Shown: positions 7,150-15,336, counted from the first letter of the stretch. The stretch is DNA of 56,064 nucleotides from Deltaproteobacteria bacterium (GCA_020846435.1 JADLDY010000026.1:1-56064), one strand, 5' to 3'. A program made the numbers and translations. The notes: generated from the letters alone by a model not told the origin.

Positions 7150-8590
7150 CTCTTGATACACCCACCATTACTCCCCTGAAGCGGCCGGGGGCGGCGCCGT
7201 GGCCAACGCCAGCGGCCTGCATGGGCTCGCCCTTGCCGCAGCTGTTGAGGCCCCACATCTTCCATTCGTTTTTGTTGCATACCGCGTCGCACGAATTCCA
7301 GAAGGCCGGCGTCATGCCGTAGTAGACCGGGTTCTTGTACGGCTGGCCGAGCTTGCCGTTTTTTATCTCATAGGCTATCTCTGTGCCGAACTGGAAGTTG
7401 AGCCTGAGGTCGTCTATCGACCAGCTACTGTTGGTCGACAGGAATATCCCTTTTTTCGTATCGGCGATGAGCTCGGCAAGGGAGGGCTTGCCCGGCTCTA
7501 TGCAGATATTGCTCATCCGAATGAGGGGGAGCGCGCCCCATCCGTCAGCCCTCATCGAGCCGTTGGACTCTTCATTCAGCGCAACGGCGCTCTCACGTGA
7601 GGTTAGGTAACCCGTGAACACGCCCTCTTTCACGAGGTCGACCCTTCTTGCCCTTACGCCTTCGTCGTCGTACTTGTAGCTTCCGGCCCCGCCCGTGTGG
7701 GTTGGGTCTGCGTAGATGTTGACGTGCTTTGACCCGTACCTGAAAGACCCTCTCTTGTCGAGCGTAAGGAAGCTTCCGCCGGCAAGGCTTGTCTCCGTGC
7801 CGAGCACGCGGTCGAGCTCGACAGGGTGGCCGCACGACTCGTGGAGCTGGAGGGCCATCTGGCTGCCGTCTATGATAATGTCTGTCTTTCCCGTGGGGCA
7901 CTCTTTCGCTTTTAAAAGGGCTCTCGCCTCTTCCGCGATCCTCTCAACGCTCGTCTTCATGCCGAGTTCCTCGAAGAGCTCATAGCCGATCGTTGAAAAC
8001 AGGCCGTGGTGAGCGTCAGGGAAAGACCTTCTTTGCACCTCGCGGCCTCTCTCGGCTATCACGTGGTAGCCTCCTCCGCTGGTGAGGATCGTCTGTAATA
8101 TCTTCGAGCCTTCGGATGAGTAGAACTCCTTTTCAACCCGTGAGAATTCCATGAAGGCTTCGCTTACGGCGATATCCTTCTTTTTAAGGGCCTGGGATGT
8201 GACTTCGATGAGGAGGTTTATCTTTTCTTCTGCCGGGATTTTGAACGGGTCTATTCTGAACGGCGTCGAGAACGCATCAACAACAGGGGGCGCGCTCGAC
8301 AGCCGCGCCTTTGCGGAGTTGAACGCGGCAAAGGCCTTTGCCATGGAGAGGGCCTCGTCAGCGGCTTTGAGCAGGGCCGCCTCGAAACAGAGGTTGGTCG
8401 CGGCAAAGCCCCACGAGCCGCCATACAGGACGCGTATGCCGACGCCTGAGGAGAGGTCGGTCGAGAAGCCCTCGAGGCCGCCGTCCCTGACCTGGATGGA
8501 TTCGCTCCTCAGGACCTCGCGCCTCAGGTCGGCGTATGAAGCCCCTTTTTTCACGAGCCAGTCTATGACTGACCTGAACCTTTCTTCCAA
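7142..8590 (-). CDS. tldD: TldD zinc metalloprotease
   Basis: Catalytic subunit of the TldD/TldE protease. The 482-residue length is typical. The zinc motif HExxxH is intact as HESCGH (residues 250-255) in MALQLHESCGHPVELDRVLG. The C-terminal region carries the family's SSWSIDDLRLNFQFGTEIAYEIKNGK block and a cysteine near CGKGEPMQAAGVGHGAAP. Translation starts at a TTG (8590) with AGGAG overlapping the stop codon of the upstream gene; no better start is in frame. It sits between the ATP-grasp-like gene and tldE, so the three products are probably made together. Confidence 0.95.
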   Translation of the reverse strand: MEERFRSVIDWLVKKGASYADLRREVLRSESIQVRDGGLEGFSTDLSSGVGIRVLYGGSWGFAATNLCFEAALLKAADEALSMAKAFAAFNSAKARLSSAPPVVDAFSTPFRIDPFKIPAEEKINLLIEVTSQALKKKDIAVSEAFMEFSRVEKEFYSSEGSKILQTILTSGGGYHVIAERGREVQRRSFPDAHHGLFSTIGYELFEELGMKTSVERIAEEARALLKAKECPTGKTDIIIDGSQMALQLHESCGHPVELDRVLGTETSLAGGSFLTLDKRGSFRYGSKHVNIYADPTHTGGAGSYKYDDEGVRARRVDLVKEGVFTGYLTSRESAVALNEESNGSMRADGWGALPLIRMSNICIEPGKPSLAELIADTKKGIFLSTNSSWSIDDLRLNFQFGTEIAYEIKNGKLGQPYKNPVYYGMTPAFWNSCDAVCNKNEWKMWGLNSCGKGEPMQAAGVGHGAAPGRFRGVMVGVSRDE

Positions 8591-8599
8591 GACCTTCTC

Positions 8600-10009
8600 C
8601 TAAGCTATTCTCAACACTGGCATCAGCCCGCCTTGCTGCGCGACGTTCACAACGCCTTCCCTTGATACCCTTCCGAGCAGGCCGCTTTCGAGGGCCGTGG
8701 AGGAGAGGCCGTAGACTATGTTGTGTTCTTCAAAAGCGATGTCGCCATTCTCAAAGAGAGGGAATGTGTACCTCTCCGGCTTGCCGTACCTCTGGAGGAC
8801 CCAGCCTGATTCTTCCTTCAAGGCCTCGTTCAGCAGGGCTTCCCACTCGCCCTCGCCTGCTGTCTTTCCTATGACCACTCCTGAGCCGCCGCAGAGGCGG
8901 TTCGGCTTCAGGACAAGGGCCTCTTTGTTCTTCAGAGCGAAGGGCAGGAGGTCGACTTCGAACCCGTCGGGGCCGATGGTCCGCCGTTCCTTTACGACCC
9001 TTGTCCAGAGGAGATGTTTTTTCAGGAGGGCGGCGTCCTTTAACGAAAAATACCTGTCAAACTCCCCGGAGGTGAGGGCCTCCCACATTGACTTGTGGTC
9101 AAAGTCGCCAAGGAGCGAGGAGATAGCCCTGTTCTCCCGGAAGGCCTGTTTGACCGCGGAGACGTCGTCACCCGCGGCGTCTATCTCCATGAGGTCGGAG
9201 AGCTCAAAGTTCCTGTAAACGACATCTATCGCCGTGTCCCTGAAGTATATCTCGCCCTCTTTCATGTAAAGGTCTCTTGGGTCAACGAGCACGGCGTCAA
9301 GGCCTGATGATTTGAGCCGCTCCACTATGTACGGCCCCTCTGTTATCCCTTCCGTAAGGGTCGAGTCCTCTACAAAGGCGAGGGTGTTGCCTTTCCTGCC
9401 GAGGGCCGCTGAGTGGCGGATGACGAGCTCCCTGAGCATCTCCCGCAGGTCAGGGTTTTTTCTGAGCTGTGGAAGGCGCGGCAGGTGGGCTCTGAGGACC
9501 GGCAGTATCGATTCCATGAAGAGGGAGTCTGCCATGGGGCTGTAATGTATGCCGCCTACCGCGCAGGAGTTTATCTCGAAGAACGATATGCGATCCTTCC
9601 AGTTCTCTTCTTTCATGTGGAAGTGGCCGTCGAGCCTGTACCAGAGGGGCTCGCTCGCCGCGCTCTCCCGCCGGAGGTCCCTTATCCACGCCTCTTCCGC
9701 TTCATCGAACGGCAGGAGGGCGCGGACGTCCTGGTCCGTGAACCACGCGTTGTAGACCGCCTCGACGCCTCTCTTGACGGCAAGCGATATCTTTGTGAGA
9801 TATTCGGCCTGGGCGACAGTTACGAAAGAGGGCACGAGCATGAGGTTTATGGCCTCGACAAGCCCGCCGTGCCTCATGTAGGTGAAGCCCTTTTCAACGG
9901 CGCTTGAGGCGGTGGCCCGGAGGAGCTCTTCCGCCTCTTTCGAGGTGAGGTGGTGGAAGGCCTCCAGCATCCTGTCCTGAAGCCTTGTTATGCCGATGGC
10001 GTCTGTCAT
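8600..10009 (-). CDS. ATP-grasp-like ligase, first gene of the TldD/TldE operon
   Basis: I read this 469-residue protein as an ATP-grasp-fold, probably circularly permuted, carboxylate-amine ligase of unknown substrate. Supporting motifs are RLDGHFH (125-131) and FFEINSCAVGGIHYSP (143 on), which resemble the metal/phosphate face. A C-terminal VLKPNRLCGGSGVVIGK (about 370-385) resembles the ATP-binding glycine-rich strand pair, and GWVLQRY follows. No membrane segment is present. The stop is 9 bases before the tldD start. A peptide ligase with a peptide-trimming protease suggests peptide maturation or turnover; that is inference. It could equally be a standalone glutathionylspermidine-synthase-like enzyme. 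Confidence 0.7.
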   Translation of the reverse strand: MTDAIGITRLQDRMLEAFHHLTSKEAEELLRATASSAVEKGFTYMRHGGLVEAINLMLVPSFVTVAQAEYLTKISLAVKRGVEAVYNAWFTDQDVRALLPFDEAEEAWIRDLRRESAASEPLWYRLDGHFHMKEENWKDRISFFEINSCAVGGIHYSPMADSLFMESILPVLRAHLPRLPQLRKNPDLREMLRELVIRHSAALGRKGNTLAFVEDSTLTEGITEGPYIVERLKSSGLDAVLVDPRDLYMKEGEIYFRDTAIDVVYRNFELSDLMEIDAAGDDVSAVKQAFRENRAISSLLGDFDHKSMWEALTSGEFDRYFSLKDAALLKKHLLWTRVVKERRTIGPDGFEVDLLPFALKNKEALVLKPNRLCGGSGVVIGKTAGEGEWEALLNEALKEESGWVLQRYGKPERYTFPLFENGDIAFEEHNIVYGLSSTALESGLLGRVSREGVVNVAQQGGLMPVLRIA

Positions 10010-10159
10010 CTGTCCATACCGTTAAGCGGTTGAAGGTATTTGGAAGACCATTGAAAAAAGGCTTTTGGGGCCAGCGTGTCCTGTATCTTTTCTATATCAT
10101 TTCCGCAATTCATTGCCCATAAACTTATTTGCGGCACGCAGGCGTTTCAAGAGAGCTCA

Positions 10160-10181
10160 ATGACAAGTAAGCCATGACAAG
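10160..10181. promoter_or_regulatory. direct repeat ATGACAAG x2
   Basis: ATGACAAG occurs at 10160-10167 and 10174-10181, in the divergent spacer between the ATP-grasp gene and the receiver-kinase gene. The 14-base period does not match the 11-base Pho-box period, so I list it only as a candidate regulator site. Confidence 0.25.
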
Positions 10182-10292
10182 CCGGAGGATTTGAAAAAAA
10201 CGTTGGCGGCCTTATGTGGATGTCATGTTTTTTTAACCCGGGTGTAATACAGGCGTCACATCAGGCCGCGATAATAAAAAGAAAAAAAAGGA

Positions 10293-11333
10293 ATGATGAT
10301 GAAAAAGGAAAAGGTTTTGATAATAGAAGACGAGCTGGACCTTCTTGACCTGGTTGATTACAATCTCACGAGAAAGGGTTTTGTCACCTCCGGCGCGCTC
10401 GACGGAAGCGAGGGGCTCAAAAGAGTCGAAGACTTCCACCCGGACCTCGTGATACTCGATCTTATGCTGCCTGGCCTTGACGGCTGGGAGGTCTGCAGGC
10501 GCATCAAGGAGAAAAACAGGGAGGTCAAGGTCCTCATGCTCACGGCCAAGTGCATGCCTGAGGACAAGGTCAAGGGGCTTGAGACCGGCGCCGATGATTA
10601 CATGACCAAGCCGTTCAGCGTAAAGGAGCTCATCATCAGGGCGGAGTCCCTGCTTGCATCCAAGAGGCAGAGCGACCTGCACAGGACGGTAGTGCACGAG
10701 ATATCAAACAGGATAATCACGCTGGGGGCGTACTCGAAGCTAATGGAGGGCTCGGCGGACGGCAACGCCGCCAGAAAATATATGGAGAGCGTATGCAGGC
10801 AGGTCGATTCCGCTGAGGAGCTCGTTCATGAGGCTGGAGTGATCCTTGAGGGCGGAGGCGCTTCCCTTGAGCCGGTTGTGCTCGACGTTTGCGAGGTGCT
10901 GGCGGCGGCCGCTGATGCGTACCGGGAAGCCGCGTCAAGACGCGCGATCGAGATCAGGACAGAGGCGTCCGGTCCTGTCGAAGTGTTCGCAGACCCATAC
11001 GCCTTCAAGCAGATAATCCTTAACCTCACAGGCAATGCCGTCAAGTACGGCCGCGCTTGCGGCTTTGTTGAGTTGAGCGTAAAAAAGGAGGGCACGAGCG
11101 TGTCGGTCAGCGTCAGGGACAACGGCATCGGGATACATTCGGCAGACCTGCCGCGTGTATTCGAGCAGGGCTTCAGGGCTTCGAACGCGATAGGGGCGGC
11201 CAGGGGCTCCGGTTTCGGGCTGTACATCGTCAAGACGCTCTGCGAGAGGCTTGGCGCGGCCGTAAGCGCAAAGAGCGTGGAAGGCGAGGGTACGGAGTTC
11301 ACGCTTGAATTCTGCTGGCCTGGCGGGAGATGA
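10293..11333 (+). CDS. receiver-histidine kinase hybrid, soluble
   Basis: A 346-residue signalling protein with an N-terminal receiver domain (phospho-acceptor D56 in DLVILDLMLPG, conserved KP near residue 106). It is followed by a degenerate phosphotransfer helix (LHRTVVHEISNRI, candidate H135) and a HATPase_c domain: N box LKQIILNLTGNAVKYG-like, G1 RDNGIGI, G2 GSGFGLYIVK. There is no membrane segment and no DNA-binding domain, so output must be phosphotransfer or protein contact. REC-first order is unusual for a kinase and typical of phosphorelay intermediates. The genes downstream are a phosphate-type porin and pstS, so a role in phosphate limitation is plausible but inferred. Confidence 0.88.
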   Translation: MMMKKEKVLIIEDELDLLDLVDYNLTRKGFVTSGALDGSEGLKRVEDFHPDLVILDLMLPGLDGWEVCRRIKEKNREVKVLMLTAKCMPEDKVKGLETGADDYMTKPFSVKELIIRAESLLASKRQSDLHRTVVHEISNRIITLGAYSKLMEGSADGNAARKYMESVCRQVDSAEELVHEAGVILEGGGASLEPVVLDVCEVLAAAADAYREAASRRAIEIRTEASGPVEVFADPYAFKQIILNLTGNAVKYGRACGFVELSVKKEGTSVSVSVRDNGIGIHSADLPRVFEQGFRASNAIGAARGSGFGLYIVKTLCERLGAAVSAKSVEGEGTEFTLEFCWPGGR

Positions 11334-11337
11334 CACA

Positions 11338-11368
11338 ATGTTACTTGTTTGCCATATTCCCGTAACAT
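11338..11368. promoter_or_regulatory. inverted repeat ATGTTAC-N17-GTAACAT
   Basis: There are perfect 7-base arms (11338-11344 and 11362-11368) just after the kinase stop and about 130 bases before the porin start. This is a candidate operator for the porin transcript. No regulator can be assigned from sequence alone. Confidence 0.35.
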
Positions 11369-11501
11369 AATGCTTGTAATATGAACATCAAGACATGAAC
11401 CGGCAGCAGACAGCAGGGTATCGCGGAAACAGAGCGCCGAGGCGGTCAAGTCCACGCAAATCGATGTTCCGCGAGGAACAGACAAGGAGGGTTTTAAGAG
11501 G

Positions 11502-12674
11502 ATGAAGAGAAAATTGTACGCTGTAATGGCAGTATCGTTGTTCGGGGTGTTGGCGTCCGGGCCTGCCCACGCCGGGTTTCTGTTCGGAGACGAGACCAAG
11601 GGAGTGACCATCACCAACAACGAAAGCGATCTGAACCTGAGGATAAGGCTGCAGCCGAGGTTTGATTTCGGCGACACGGTAAAGAACACGAGCACTTACG
11701 AATCGCAGGGCGACATCTACCTGAGAAGGTTGCGCCTCGAGCTGGGCGGCCATATCCTTACAAAGACGATAGCGTATAACCTGACGCTCACCGGAGACAA
11801 GTGGGACAAGGCTGGCAACGCTAACGCCATAGGCGTCCAGTACGCTTTTGTGAAGTGGCTCGCCGATGACGCACTGGTCTTTACGGTCGGCAAGGAAAAG
11901 CTCCCGTACTCGAGGGTCTCTCTTACCTCCTCTTCCAAGCAGCTGATAGTTGAGAGGCCGATTTCAACTGAAGCGGCCAAGAAGCTCTTCGGACCAACCG
12001 ATGCGTACTACCAGCCGAAGTTCGCGGTTGGCGGCAAGTTTGCCGAGGGTATCGTCGCCTACGAGGTGGCGGTGGCCGACGGATGGCAGAATGGCGAGAC
12101 GATACAGTCGACAGGCAGCCGCAAGGTCCTCACCTCAGGCCCTCTCGTTGTGGGAAGGATTGAGCTTTCTCCCCCGGGCTGGGTCGAGAAGGGGAAATCT
12201 GACGCGTCCCTCGGCAAGGGCCAGCACCTGACAGTTGGCGCGAACGTGGCCAGCCAGACCGGCATCGAGTATCAGACCGTCGGTTTTGAAGAGGACAGGA
12301 CGCTTATGGGCTTCGACGTCTCAGGTCACTACAACGGTTTTACCGCTCAGTTCGAGTATAACGCCTGGGAGATAGAATCGACAGACCCGGCGATAGTGCT
12401 GAAGAAGCCGATGGGCTGGTACGCGCAGGCAGGCTACTTCATAGACGGCATAAACCTGGAGCCGGTCGTCAGGTATGAGGTCTACGACCATGACTCAGAG
12501 GCGGCAAACAAGGAGCAGAAGATAACTACCGTCGGCGTCAACTGGTATGGCAAGGGGCACAGCTTCAAGGTTGGAGCGAACTGGGTCCACGAGAAGTTTG
12601 ACACGGCCGTGAAGGAAGTCACCAATGACGATTCCAGGGACACGTACCAGGTACAGGCTCAAGTTTACTTTTAA
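11502..12674 (+). CDS. OprP/OprO-type phosphate-selective porin
   Basis: An outer-membrane beta-barrel of 390 residues. The Sec signal peptide ends at PAHA (about residue 24). The barrel strands alternate aromatic and polar residues, with the family-typical RIRLQPRFDFGD, YLRRLRLELGGHI and ALVFTVGKEKLPYSR blocks. The last residue is Phe (VQAQVYF), the BAM recognition signal. In the OprP/OprO family such trimeric pores take up phosphate or polyphosphate; related sequences also serve other anions, so the substrate is inferred from the neighbouring pstS. The start has AGGAGG and AGAGG upstream. No sensor or regulator DNA site is proven. Confidence 0.88.
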   Translation: MKRKLYAVMAVSLFGVLASGPAHAGFLFGDETKGVTITNNESDLNLRIRLQPRFDFGDTVKNTSTYESQGDIYLRRLRLELGGHILTKTIAYNLTLTGDKWDKAGNANAIGVQYAFVKWLADDALVFTVGKEKLPYSRVSLTSSSKQLIVERPISTEAAKKLFGPTDAYYQPKFAVGGKFAEGIVAYEVAVADGWQNGETIQSTGSRKVLTSGPLVVGRIELSPPGWVEKGKSDASLGKGQHLTVGANVASQTGIEYQTVGFEEDRTLMGFDVSGHYNGFTAQFEYNAWEIESTDPAIVLKKPMGWYAQAGYFIDGINLEPVVRYEVYDHDSEAANKEQKITTVGVNWYGKGHSFKVGANWVHEKFDTAVKEVTNDDSRDTYQVQAQVYF

Positions 12675-12743
12675 GGGTGATACAGGTTTTGCAGGGCCAC
12701 TGACAACCCTGTAAATACCGCGAGAGCGGGCTTTTCATCCGTC

Positions 12744-12768
12744 CGGGCGGGAGCAGAGCTCCCGCCCG
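12744..12768 (+). terminator. GC-rich hairpin between porin and pstS
   Basis: CGGGCGGGAGC / GCTCCCGCCCG form an 11-bp perfect stem with an AGA loop, followed by CAGATTTT. It may be a partial terminator or an mRNA-stabilising stem that sets different levels for porin and PstS. Confidence 0.5.
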
Positions 12769-12814
12769 CAGATTTTAAAACGGGCTTTTGCCCATGAGAA
12801 TAAAGGAGAAAAAC

Positions 12815-13852
12815 ATGAAAAGATTCGCAATCGCAGCACTGCTCCTGTCGTCCTTTGCCTTCGCCGGAGGGGCCGCGGCCGAAGGGCTCATAAACGGAGC
12901 TGGCGCGACCTTCCCGTACCCGCTCTACTCCAAGTGGTCTTTCGAGTACGCCAAGAAAACAGGCGCGAAGCTCAACTACCAGTCCATAGGCTCAGGCGGC
13001 GGCATAAAGCAGATCAAGGCTAAGACCGTCGACTTCGGGGCTTCCGACGCGCCTCTTACGGCGAAGGACCTCGATGAGTCCGGCCTTACGCAGTTCCCCA
13101 TGGCCATAGGCGGCGTCGTTCCTGTCGTGAACCTCAAGGGAATAAAGCCCGGCCAGATGAAGTTCACGCCGGAAGTGCTCGCGGACATCTATCTCGGCAA
13201 GATAAAGAAGTGGAACGACGCGAAGATAGCCGACCTCAACCCCGGCGTCAGCCTTCCTGACGACACGATTACCGTGGTCCACCGTTCCGACGGAAGCGGC
13301 ACGACCTGGATATTCACCAACTATCTCGCAAAGGTAAGCCCTGAGTGGGAAAAGACGGCCGGCTTCGGCACTGCCGTGAACTGGCCCGCGGGAGTTGGCG
13401 GCAAGGGCAACGAGGGGGTCGCTACCTATGTGAAGAGGATAAAGAACACCATAGGTTATGTCGAGCTCGCCTACGCGCTCCAGAACAAGCTCAACCACAC
13501 GCAGCTCAAGAACAGGGATGGGCAGTTCGTCGCTCCTTCGCTTGAGAGCTTTGCCGAGGCCGCCGAAGGCGCCGACTGGAAGGGCACTCCGGGCTACGGA
13601 GTGATCCTCACCAACCAGCCTGGGAAGAACGCCTGGCCGATCGCCGGCGCGACCTTCATCCTCGTCCACAAGAACCCCTCGAACTGCTCGAACTCGAGGG
13701 CGGTCCTTGACTTCTTCGACTGGTCCTACCAGAACGGGGCTGAGATGGCCAGGAACCTCGATTATGTGCCCATCCCGAAGAGCGTCTACACTGTGATGGA
13801 GCAGGGCTGGACAAACGACATCGTCTGCAACGGACAGAGCGTCTGGAAGTAA
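12815..13852 (+). CDS. pstS: phosphate ABC transporter substrate-binding protein PstS
   Basis: Periplasmic phosphate-binding protein of 345 residues. A signal peptide (MKRFAIAALLLSSFAFAGGAAA) is followed by the PstS hallmark INGAGATFPYPLYSKW. The ligand-binding segments SIGSGGGIKQI, DFGASDAPL and HRSDGSGTTWIFTNYL are all intact. The ATG at 12815 has AAAGGAG seven bases upstream; an earlier in-frame start at 12788 would precede this site. The permease and ATPase genes pstCAB do not follow, since a strong terminator comes next, so the transporter must be encoded elsewhere. Context with the porin suggests an outer-membrane plus periplasm phosphate capture pair. Confidence 0.96.
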   Translation: MKRFAIAALLLSSFAFAGGAAAEGLINGAGATFPYPLYSKWSFEYAKKTGAKLNYQSIGSGGGIKQIKAKTVDFGASDAPLTAKDLDESGLTQFPMAIGGVVPVVNLKGIKPGQMKFTPEVLADIYLGKIKKWNDAKIADLNPGVSLPDDTITVVHRSDGSGTTWIFTNYLAKVSPEWEKTAGFGTAVNWPAGVGGKGNEGVATYVKRIKNTIGYVELAYALQNKLNHTQLKNRDGQFVAPSLESFAEAAEGADWKGTPGYGVILTNQPGKNAWPIAGATFILVHKNPSNCSNSRAVLDFFDWSYQNGAEMARNLDYVPIPKSVYTVMEQGWTNDIVCNGQSVWK

Positions 13853-13878
13853 ATTTGCCTGTGGATTCATGAAAGCAA

Positions 13879-13911
13879 AAAAGCCGCCCCTCTCAAGGGG
13901 CGGCTTTTTTT
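13879..13911 (+). terminator. terminator after pstS
   Basis: AAGCCGCCCC/GGGGCGGCTT stem followed by a T run. Confidence 0.92.
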
Positions 13912-14004
13912 ATGCGTCCTGTAACCCATATACCGCTGTCCGGCAGCATCGTTTTTATGGTCCGGTTATGTTATTCAAATGCAAGACTCATTTTTTGCCG
14001 GAAA

Positions 14005-14030
14005 TAAAAAAAAGGACCCTTCGGGCCCCG
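14005..14030 (-). terminator. terminator of the small Cys protein gene
   Basis: On the minus strand a GG-CCC / GGG-CC imperfect stem with a GAA loop precedes eight Ts, 25-50 bases after the stop at 14055. Confidence 0.55.
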
Positions 14031-14054
14031 ATGTGTCCGTTATTTAAGGTTTTT

Positions 14055-14261
14055 TCAGCGGCAGAAGGCTGAGGAGGTTCTCTGGGGCCGGGCGGAGCTG
14101 GCTTCTCTGAGAACCCTGGCAAGCAGGATGGGGCAACGGTAATGGTCTTCGGAGCCGCAGTAGGTCGTGAACTCGGAGACGCTCGGGACCATGCTCGTCA
14201 CCGACGCGCCGCATATGAAGTCCTCAGGCCTTGTTTCGATGTAGGGACATTCCCTCTCCAT
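14055..14261 (-). CDS. small conserved cysteine-containing protein
   Basis: A 68-residue protein of unknown function. Cysteines at positions 5, 17, 35, 43 and 67 lie in CPYIE, ICGASVTSMVPS and YCGSEDHYRCPILL contexts. To my memory this pattern recurs in small uncharacterised proteins of delta-proteobacteria and Nitrospirota. There is no signal peptide, so it is likely a cytoplasmic metal- or thiol-containing protein. A clear AAGGAG ribosome site precedes the ATG at 14261, and a minus-strand terminator follows the stop, which supports a real gene. It is divergent from the ars remnant with a short AT-rich spacer and has no operon partner. Confidence 0.72.
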   Translation of the reverse strand: MERECPYIETRPEDFICGASVTSMVPSVSEFTTYCGSEDHYRCPILLARVLREASSARPQRTSSAFCR

Positions 14262-14364
14262 GTTTTTCTCCTTTTATTTTTAATGATTATATCCACTGGA
14301 TGTTACAGGCAGGTTACAGCGGCGTGAAAAGATGTGTTCAGGCCCGAAGACAGGCCTTTTGCGG

Positions 14365-14393
14365 TTGACAGTTCGTCATGTGGCGAATTATAG
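14365..14393 (+). promoter_or_regulatory. arsR promoter with embedded operator
   Basis: TTGACA (14365-14370) and TTATAG (14388-14393) are separated by 17 bases. The spacer carries the 16-base near-palindrome TTCGTCATGTGGCGAA (14372-14387, one mismatch per arm pair). An operator filling the spacer fits ArsR autorepression. Confidence 0.6.
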
Positions 14394-14401
14394 TAATGGG
14401 C

Positions 14402-14767
14402 ATGGATGAGACTGTCGCCATAGCCAAGGCTCTTGCCGACCGGACGAGGCTCCGCATACTCATGGCCCTGACAGGCGGCGAGCTGTGCGTCTGCCAGATT
14501 GTGGAATTCTGCTCTCTGGCGCCATCGACGATCTCCAAGCACCTTCAGATACTCGCCGGATGCGGCCTCATAAGCGGGCGCAAGGACGGCAGGTGGGTCT
14601 ACTATCATCTGTCTGAAAAAGACGCGACGAAAAATGTGCGCGGCGCTCTCAAGTGGCTGCGCTCTTCTTTCTCGGATGACGCGCACTCTTCAATTGACAT
14701 GAAAACGCTCGAGAAGGTCGTCGCTAAAGACAGGGAGGCGCTGTGCAGGTCCCAATCGAAAAAATAA
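14402..14767 (+). CDS. arsR: ArsR-family metalloregulator
   Basis: A 121-residue winged-helix repressor that releases DNA when it binds As(III) or Sb(III). It has the family's helix [27 protein letters not shown]; Cys29, Cys31 and Cys37 form a plausible metal site of the ELCVC type. The recognition helix is [14 protein letters not shown], and the wing is [12 protein letters not shown]. No ribosome site precedes any candidate start (14396, 14402). The predicted -10 ends only 8 bases before the ATG at 14402, so the mRNA may be leaderless. A longer frame from 14378 would run through the -10. The 3' end overlaps the next frame by 25 bases. Confidence 0.88.
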   Translation: MDETVAIAKALADRTRLRILMALTGGELCVCQIVEFCSLAPSTISKHLQILAGCGLISGRKDGRWVYYHLSEKDATKNVRGALKWLRSSFSDDAHSSIDMKTLEKVVAKDREALCRSQSKK

Positions 14768-15336
14768 AGGTCCTTTTTCTTTGCACAGGAAACTCCTGCA
14801 GGAGCCAGATGGCCGAAGGCTGGGCAAGGTTTCTGCTCTCCGGTCAACTCGAAGCGTACTCCGCCGGGCTCAAGCCTCATGGACTCGACCCGCTCGCCGG
14901 GATGCTCACGAGGTTCGTCCTAGTCAGCAGAAAAGGGTCCGAGTGGTACGAAGGCCGTTTTATCCCGAAAATAAGCCCGCTGACGCTTGTTGCCCTTCTC
15001 TTCACCATAATGGTCATGTTCAGCATCAAGGGCGCACAGATATTGACCATACCCCTCGACGTCGCCAGAATAGCCATACCGCTCCTCATATATTTCGTCG
15101 TGATGTTCTTTGTGAGCTTCTGGATGGGCAGGAGGGCGGGGGCTGATTACTCCAGGACAACAACGGTGGCCTTCACCGCGGCTTCCAACAACTTCGAGCT
15201 GGCGATAGCCGTCGCCATCGCGACATTCGGCATCGACTCAGGTGCGGCGTTCGCCGCTGTCATAGGCCCTCTTGTAGAAGTGCCGGTCATGATGGGGCTC
15301 GTCAACGTGGCCCTGTTCCTGAAAAAACGGTATTAG
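14743..15336 (+). pseudogene. in-frame ArsC-Acr3 deletion chimera
   Basis: Residues 6-46 are the start of a low-molecular-weight-phosphatase-type arsenate reductase ([23 protein letters not shown]-loop C14-x5-R20). From about residue 50 the sequence is the C-terminal part of an Acr3 arsenite permease ([28 protein letters not shown], then [24 protein letters not shown] and [20 protein letters not shown]). The join is at GLDPLAGM, where both families have similar residues, which suggests a microhomology deletion. The reductase lacks the rest of its fold and the permease lacks its first half, so neither activity is expected, yet the frame is intact. The GTG at 14743 overlaps arsR. Confidence 0.85.

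Noticed and set aside
11334-11501. Pho box upstream of the porin gene
   Set aside because: No pair of CTGTCAT-like heptamers with 11-base period is present.
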